Shown: piece by piece, positions 6,900-11,367 of the stretch
Layout of the letters: each line of letters begins with the position of its first letter
Numbering within the stretch: the stretch's first letter is position 1
NCBI GenBank assembly: GCA_031289515.1
Contig: JAITPH010000164.1
Location: 1-11,367 of the forward strand
Direction: 5' to 3'
Origin: Tannerella sp.
GTDB lineage: Bacteria; Bacteroidota; Bacteroidia; Bacteroidales; Tannerellaceae
Length of the DNA: 11,367 bases
Program-made: the position numbers and the translations under genes
Notes under the pieces: model-generated
Database searches by the model: none
Told to the model about the DNA's origin: nothing
The model's input: only the letters and a program-made list of their open reading frames with translations

Positions 6900-7700
6900 A
6901 TGCAAAGAAGAAATTTTGTGAGACTGGCCGGCGCATTAGCCGCCACTCCGGTATTGGCAGCCGCCTCTAACGAGGCTACATCCGCGATGAACAGTTTGAC
7001 GTCGTCCGCATCGAACGGAAAAGAAATTTACGAATGGCGCATCTATACCCTTACCGGCAACGGTGATGCTCTGGATGCTTTTTTGGGGAAGACACTGACG
7101 CCCGCCTATCAACGGAAAGGCATTGCCGTCGGCGCGTTCAAACTCTACCGCCCGAAAGAAGGCGAAAAGGAACAGCGCCACATCCTGTTCATCTATCCAG
7201 ATATTGCAACCTATCACAAGGTGAAAAAGGAAATCTGGGAAGACGCCGCCTTCAAGCAGGCAGCGCAGTCATTTTATGATGCGTCGGCATCGTCGCCGGT
7301 CTATTCAAACTTTGAAACCTACCTCAGCGAGGCGTTCAACAAGATACCGGTACACCGCAACCCCGGCAAGGAACGGACACTGTTTGAGATTCGCATCTAT
7401 CAAAGCCCGAATGAAGAAGCCAACCAGAGGAAAGTCAAAATGTTCAACGTAGATGAAATCGCGATTTTCGACAAGACCGGCGTCAATTCGGTACTGTACG
7501 GCGAGATTTTGGCCGGGCCACGGATGCCGTCGCTGATGTATCTCACATGGTACAAAGACGAAGACACCCGCAGCGAAGCATGGAAGCAGTTCGGCAGTCA
7601 TCCGGACTGGAAGCGGATTTCCGCCCTCCCCGAATACGCCCATACAGCAACCAACAATCAAAGCATATTCCTTTCCCCCTTGCCGTATTCGCAATTGTAA
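6900..7700 (+). CDS. Exported NIPSNAP-family protein with a twin-arginine-type signal
   Basis: Protein of 266 residues with two NIPSNAP-like (dimeric alpha-beta barrel) halves. The first begins at residue 43 (IYEWRIYTLTGNGDALDAF) and runs through KLYRPKEG and HILFIYPD. The second begins at 161 (LFEIRIYQSPNEEANQRKV) and includes YLTWYKDED and a WKQFGSHPDWKRI end. NIPSNAP proteins are of poorly defined function, and no catalytic residues can be named. The N-terminus MQRRNFVRLAGALAATPVLA fits a Tat signal: RRNF, a hydrophobic stretch, and an AxA-like site near residue 20. It therefore probably acts in the periplasm. It lies 48 A/T-rich bases after the hydrolase stop. No convincing promoter is seen there (only a weak TAACATTT at 6878-6885), so it may belong to the same transcript. 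Confidence 0.82.
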   Translation: MQRRNFVRLAGALAATPVLAAASNEATSAMNSLTSSASNGKEIYEWRIYTLTGNGDALDAFLGKTLTPAYQRKGIAVGAFKLYRPKEGEKEQRHILFIYPDIATYHKVKKEIWEDAAFKQAAQSFYDASASSPVYSNFETYLSEAFNKIPVHRNPGKERTLFEIRIYQSPNEEANQRKVKMFNVDEIAIFDKTGVNSVLYGEILAGPRMPSLMYLTWYKDEDTRSEAWKQFGSHPDWKRISALPEYAHTATNNQSIFLSPLPYSQL

Positions 7701-7726
7701 TCGTCTACGCTTGCCGACTGCGCCTG

Positions 7727-7780
7727 CCGTCATTGCGGGGAACGAAGCAATCCAGCGCCCTGATATCCTCGCAATGACGG
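7727..7780. repeat. Short inverted repeat with CCGTCATTGCG arms
   Basis: The left arm CCGTCATTGCGGGGA (7727-7741) and right arm 7766-7780 are inverted matches at 14 of 15 bases, around a 24-base loop containing CGAAGCAATCC. The element begins 26 bases after the NIPSNAP stop codon, so it could act as a hairpin at the end of that transcript, although no T-run follows. Its arm core is the same as bases 4726-4736 and 4855-4865 of the larger element, so both belong to one repeat family. Confidence 0.75.
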
Positions 7781-7795
7781 CGGAACGTAAGCTAC

Positions 7796-7846
7796 CAATG
7801 ACGTAGCGCGGTGTCCGTCATGTCATTTGCGAGCTTGCGAAGCAAT
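7796..7846. repeat. Degenerate, chimeric copy of the intergenic repeat
   Basis: CAATGACG (7796-7803) is an inverted copy of the repeat core. TCCGTCATGTC (7814-7824) is identical to the start of the 4743 element. It runs into GTCATTTGCGAGC (7822-7834), and GAAGCAAT (7839-7846) also occurs at 7744-7751. The stretch therefore looks like a decayed copy that joins parts of both repeat types in the window. No gene is visible here. Confidence 0.55.
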
Positions 7847-7851
7847 TCAAA

Positions 7852-7893
7852 GAAAAAAGCATCGCTCCGATTGAATCTATTCAACCGGAGCGA
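7852..7893 (-). terminator. Rho-independent terminator for the pilus operon
   Basis: TCGCTCCGATTGAAT (7862-7876) and ATTCAACCGGAGCGA (7879-7893) are inverted at 14 of 15 bases with a two-base loop, a very strong hairpin. Read on the minus strand, the hairpin is followed by TGC and then TTTTTTCTTTG, a typical terminal T-run. It lies about 115 bases after the stop of the minus-strand lipoprotein gene. On the plus strand only a weak T-tract follows, so termination of rightward transcripts would be less efficient. Confidence 0.75.
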
Positions 7894-7931
7894 AAATTCT
7901 CTTTATCAGAGATAATTTAGAAAAAAATGTT

Positions 7932-7979
7932 ATTCATTATTCATTACACCCATCGTTTCATTACTCATTATTCATTATT
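7932..7979. repeat. A/T-rich ATTCATT/CATTA short tandem-like repeats
   Basis: ATTCATTATTCATTA at 7932-7946 is followed by TCATTACTCATTATTCATTA at 7958-7977, two imperfect arrays of a 7- to 8-base unit. They lie in the untranslated 3' region of the minus-strand lipoprotein gene, between its stop codon and the terminator. No coding potential or function can be read from them. Confidence 0.6.
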
Positions 7980-8007
7980 TTATTCACTGAAAATCTTCTT
8001 ATTCTTT

Positions 8008-10701
8008 TCAAGGAGACAACAATTCATCTTTCAACATGCTGCCGTTGACAAATTTCCCCCCGTTTTTGTTCCTTAAATAATTCACGTCTACTACGCAACG
8101 CACCGATAATCCCTTAGAGAAATCGATTAATTGAGGAGTAACACTATAAGTAATTAAATCAGGATTGGTATTATATACCATACGCATACGCATACCGTAA
8201 CCTTGGGAGTTTACTGCACGCGTCGTCCACCATTCTCCAAAAGGCGCCCACCCGTTCACAATAGCATTACCGCCGATATCAATCGTTTGGAAATCTGTTA
8301 TACTACCACTCAAAGGGTAATACCCCAAAGAATCATGATTAAAACTAACCTCACCATAGTGTTCACCATCAGGGTCAAACTTATATGTGAAGCCGCTTTC
8401 AGGCCATGGAAAATCATTCGACCCGGCATCGTTGCATACAGGCACGCGCCAACCTTCGGGACACGGATCGAATGCGGTTTTATTACCGCCTTCCGTATTC
8501 CATAAGCGGTTATCCTCTGTATAGAACGACCATGTTCCTTGATAGTACGCCAACGGGTTTCTTATAAAATTGGGAATAGCTACCTTGGGACGCAAAACGG
8601 TAGCCGCAGTCGGCGGCGTAGTAGCCGCAGGCAGATAAAGCGTAAACGTACCGAGATCATAAGGAGGAATATACCGCAAAGGATTAATGCTCCATTTATT
8701 ACCTCCCGATAACGGGTCTTTCCGTCCGAACTGATAGAACAGTCCGCGAGCTTCACCCTGCACATCCCATACATTTAGAACTGCGCCGAGATTCCTGTCC
8801 ATGAAGACATTTGCCTTATTTGGCGGATTTTTTGATGGAGAGCGATGCAACCGTTGTCCCGCATTTTCATACGGATTATAGTCCGTCACCCAAATATGGT
8901 AGCTCCAATAAACCACGCCGCCGACTAAAACAGACACAATAGCATTTCCCGGCATCGGACCCGCTTCGACATACAGATAAGCAGAATCGCGTTTAGCGCC
9001 ATCTATCACTTTAAATTCTAAAGGTGACGTTTTTATAACATACCGGGACGGGATCGCGGCCTGTCGGTCTTGCCACTGCACTACAGCCGTAACGGTTCCC
9101 GAAGGTATCGCGTCGCCGTTAGCCAATATATAATCTTCCCAATAGCGATATACGCCGGCGAGCGGAATATAAGCGCGTGTCTCGTTCAGAGGCGTGCCGA
9201 CAAGTTGCGGACGCAAGATATAGCAGTTTGTAGGCACAGGTATCGTATCGCGCGGTTGCACGACAAAGGTACGTACCAACTTGCCGCCGACATGCAACTC
9301 CACTAAAGGACCCTTGTTCGGCTCGGCATTTTCGACGTATGGGCGATAGATGAAAACACGGCGGCTGACATCGTCGCCGGTACCGCTGACTGTGGCAGGC
9401 CAAGGCCAGTTAGAGCCGCTGACGACACTAAGCCCTGCGCCGACATTTTCCGGAACGCCGCCCGGCAAAGTCATCGTCCATGGCGTACCCGTAGAAACTT
9501 TAAGGTCTATATACGAAGCCCCTTTGGAATGACTGTTGATAGCAGCGAACGAGCCGTTAGCGCCCGACAGTTCCGCCGCGGTATAATTCTTGACAAGTTT
9601 AAAAGGTGTGGCAGTCTTAGCCTCAAAGCCGCCTCCCGCACTGGTATCTATTGGTGTAGCCGTATTCCACGGACTTGAGTTCACTTTAATATAGATGGAA
9701 TCCACGCCGGGATCGGCGATATTTACATATACATGATACCAATAGTTGCGTTTCACATTCCAAACCGTATCGGTTGTTGCATCATCCTGTGCAAGATAAA
9801 ATCTTGCCTTTCTGACATTTGCAGGCGAATTTACTTCTACTTCCATTTCAAAGTAAACTGCTTTGGTTGTATCTCTGCCGCACAGCGATTCATAAGTATA
9901 GAAAGTATCTGCAAGCATACAATAACCTCCCGAAGATTGAGTAGGAATAATCCTTGTAGAAGGCGTGAAACCGATTTTAAGCGGCGACTCGACATCATAA
10001 GTAAACACATCCGAGGGATCTTTTTGCAGGACTGCGACTTTAGATGCTCCATTGAAAAGCTTTAGCGACTTCATTTTCAATTCATGCGTAGTCAACTGAT
10101 TACTCTTTGTGAAAAATATTTTCACTTTTGCTACGGCGCGTTTCACTTCTATGGTTACATTATTCGGAGCAGTTTCAGGCTTCTCCGGTTGAAGCTGAAC
10201 AGTCGTTTCGCCTGTCATCAGGAAGGGATCCGTCGGCAATGCTGTGAGGACGGGATCCGTAATCATGCGGCGCAAGACATTGTAGCTAATCAAACCTTCT
10301 TCGCCCGGAACATAAAATGGATTCTTTACGAATTTACCGTTGCCGTTCGCTACGACTATTATTTTCTTGTTTCCCGATTTCACCAATTTTGGTCCGATGG
10401 GACTCGAAGTACCTTGGATGATCTTGTCACAAGCATTTGTATTGGCGTTGAATATAAATACGGTTATATCCGATACGGTATTTTCCACTCCCGTACCCTC
10501 CTGGTCAATACTATCGGTAAGCGCATAAGTAGGCGGGGCGTTTTCTTCGTTAAACAGACCTTTAAGATTCAGCACAACGGGAACTTCCTCATCGCCCTCA
10601 TAATAGCCCGGGTCTACTTGATTGTCCGTACATGCTGTTGACATCAGCATCAGCAGGAACAACAGGCTTGTCGCCTTCTTGTAATAATATTTTATATTCA
10701 T
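8008..10701 (-). CDS. Lipoprotein pilin with fimbrillin-like N-terminus and FISUMP C-terminal domain; probable type V pilus tip/accessory subunit
   Basis: Outer-membrane or surface lipoprotein of 897 residues. The lipoprotein signal ends LMLMSTAC with C24 as the likely lipidated residue. Residues 40-330 resemble the N-terminal part of fimbrillins (FimA/Mfa1 type): VSDITVFIFNANTNA (76-90), KKIIVVANGNGKF (112-124), VKRAVAKVKIFFTK (186-199) and VKRNYWYHVYVNI (316-328). About 360-485 is a beta-rich segment. TNCYILRPQ (491-499) to GNAIVSVLVGGVVYWSYHIW (585-604) is a module common in Bacteroidota surface proteins. Residues 633-875 match a Fibrobacter succinogenes major paralogous (FISUMP) domain: FMDRNLGAV, FYQFGRKDPLSGG, DPCPEGWRVP, EWWTTRA and GLSVRCVVD. 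It follows the FimB/Mfa2-like gene after 36 bases (AAGGATT just before the ATG), so it is probably the last gene of the operon. A tip or adhesin role is inferred from domain type and position. Confidence 0.82.
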   Translation of the reverse strand: MNIKYYYKKATSLLFLLMLMSTACTDNQVDPGYYEGDEEVPVVLNLKGLFNEENAPPTYALTDSIDQEGTGVENTVSDITVFIFNANTNACDKIIQGTSSPIGPKLVKSGNKKIIVVANGNGKFVKNPFYVPGEEGLISYNVLRRMITDPVLTALPTDPFLMTGETTVQLQPEKPETAPNNVTIEVKRAVAKVKIFFTKSNQLTTHELKMKSLKLFNGASKVAVLQKDPSDVFTYDVESPLKIGFTPSTRIIPTQSSGGYCMLADTFYTYESLCGRDTTKAVYFEMEVEVNSPANVRKARFYLAQDDATTDTVWNVKRNYWYHVYVNIADPGVDSIYIKVNSSPWNTATPIDTSAGGGFEAKTATPFKLVKNYTAAELSGANGSFAAINSHSKGASYIDLKVSTGTPWTMTLPGGVPENVGAGLSVVSGSNWPWPATVSGTGDDVSRRVFIYRPYVENAEPNKGPLVELHVGGKLVRTFVVQPRDTIPVPTNCYILRPQLVGTPLNETRAYIPLAGVYRYWEDYILANGDAIPSGTVTAVVQWQDRQAAIPSRYVIKTSPLEFKVIDGAKRDSAYLYVEAGPMPGNAIVSVLVGGVVYWSYHIWVTDYNPYENAGQRLHRSPSKNPPNKANVFMDRNLGAVLNVWDVQGEARGLFYQFGRKDPLSGGNKWSINPLRYIPPYDLGTFTLYLPAATTPPTAATVLRPKVAIPNFIRNPLAYYQGTWSFYTEDNRLWNTEGGNKTAFDPCPEGWRVPVCNDAGSNDFPWPESGFTYKFDPDGEHYGEVSFNHDSLGYYPLSGSITDFQTIDIGGNAIVNGWAPFGEWWTTRAVNSQGYGMRMRMVYNTNPDLITYSVTPQLIDFSKGLSVRCVVDVNYLRNKNGGKFVNGSMLKDELLSP

Positions 10702-10737
10702 AATCCTTATATTTTCTATATCTGTTTTATAAAAAAC

Positions 10738-11367
10738 TTATTGCATAATACCTCCAATACCTACATCCTGTTTGACGATATGCCACTGCATTACATTTGT
10801 TGACACAGAAAAATAAGTGTCCGTTATCCAGAATGTTATTTCCCATTCGTCTTGTCTGTCGAGGTCTCTCTGTATGTTGGTACCCCAGGCATAATCCGGG
10901 TTTTTCTTTAGCGCCTCAAGTAGAGGGATTTCAATTCGTTCATCTTTTATTCCGCTATTCCATGCAATGACAATTTTCATATTCGCATCAGTCTCAACAA
11001 GTCTGAGCGTAGAAATATCCACCACCAAAATCTCGGAATCGTTGACAATATCTCGCGTAAAAACGGGGTCATCGTTAAAGAGACTGTCGATATTTGATTT
11101 CGTGTCGAATCTCTGAAACGGGTTATCTATTACATGTCCTGCTACCGGGTCTACCAGCGGAACGTTTAAGCCGGATCTGTTATTGAATAGATAGGCGCCG
11201 TTATCGCCTTCAATGGTAATTCTTACATTGTTCCTCCAATCCGGTATATTTACCGGATCCTCTTCTATGTCGGGAATAATGATCCTGATCATCTTCGAAA
11301 TATTTTTCAGATCTACCGTATCAATCTGATTGGAGAATGGAGGAATATTCTTTTCGGCAATTTCTCC
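10738..11367 (-). CDS. FimB/Mfa2-family pilus anchor subunit (N-terminus missing at window edge)
   Basis: The C-terminal 209 residues are visible, and the frame stays open to base 11367. The methionine at 11292 is therefore internal: 25 sense codons (GEIAEKNIPPFSNQIDTVDL and onward) precede it without a stop. The C-terminus fits FimB/Mfa2 proteins (PF08842): STLRLVETDANMKIVIAW, then IEIPLLEAL, DLDRQDEWEITFWI (the conserved LDRQDEY-x-I-T-F signature) and QWHIVKQDVGIGG. In Porphyromonas gingivalis, FimB and Mfa2 are lipoproteins that anchor the pilus in the outer membrane and limit its length. The lipoprotein signal should lie outside the window. It is transcribed just ahead of the 897-residue lipoprotein. 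The sequence is visibly A/T-richer than the exoprotein gene on the left. Confidence 0.85.
   Translation of the reverse strand, partial: GEIAEKNIPPFSNQIDTVDLKNISKMIRIIIPDIEEDPVNIPDWRNNVRITIEGDNGAYLFNNRSGLNVPLVDPVAGHVIDNPFQRFDTKSNIDSLFNDDPVFTRDIVNDSEILVVDISTLRLVETDANMKIVIAWNSGIKDERIEIPLLEALKKNPDYAWGTNIQRDLDRQDEWEITFWITDTYFSVSTNVMQWHIVKQDVGIGGIMQ

Noticed and set aside
7727..7979. Repeat cluster as a possible CRISPR array
   Set aside because: The units are few, inverted and of unequal spacing, with no regular spacers and no cas gene in the window.

Overview
The window looks like a chromosomal segment of a Bacteroidales-type bacterium (phylum Bacteroidota). The evidence is a large secreted protein with a C-terminal type IX secretion (T9SS) sorting domain, a FimB/Mfa2-family pilus anchor followed by a lipoprotein pilin with a Fibrobacter-type (FISUMP) C-terminal domain, promoters of the Bacteroidota TTTG / TAnnTTTG type, and weak or absent Shine-Dalgarno sites. 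No rRNA, tRNA, CRISPR array, transposase or integrase was seen.

Layout. Positions 1-60 hold the first codons of a minus-strand gene, probably a ZIP-family metal transporter. The gap at 61-314 carries divergent promoter candidates. At 315-4682 (+) lies a 1455-residue multidomain exoprotein: signal peptide, beta-rich N-terminus, cadherin-like Ig domain, eight FG-GAP/VCBS calcium-loop repeats, CARDB-like and DUF11-like domains, an InlB/Flg_new-type repeat and a T9SS tail. It converges on a GNAT acetyltransferase (4878-5378, -), with a large composite inverted repeat between the two. The GNAT gene is divergent from a HIRAN-domain protein (5474-5812, +). Four bases downstream comes a periplasmic beta-lactamase-fold serine hydrolase (5817-6851, +), then a NIPSNAP-family protein with a twin-arginine signal (6900-7700, +). 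The gap at 7701-8007 is packed with short inverted repeats and a minus-strand terminator. The right third (8008-11367, -) is the 3' end of a type V pilus operon: a FimB/Mfa2-like anchor, cut by the window edge, followed by an 897-residue lipoprotein that is probably an accessory or tip pilin.

Most of the window concerns the cell surface and envelope: a T9SS-exported adhesin-like protein, a periplasmic hydrolase, a secreted NIPSNAP protein and pilus parts. I see no single new multi-gene system. The least explained items are the two related intergenic repeat clusters (4695-4866 and 7727-7846), the domain architecture of the exoprotein, the tight HIRAN/serine-hydrolase pair, and an arginine-free N-terminus in the pilin-like lipoprotein. 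Domain names are from reading the sequence; no database search was run.
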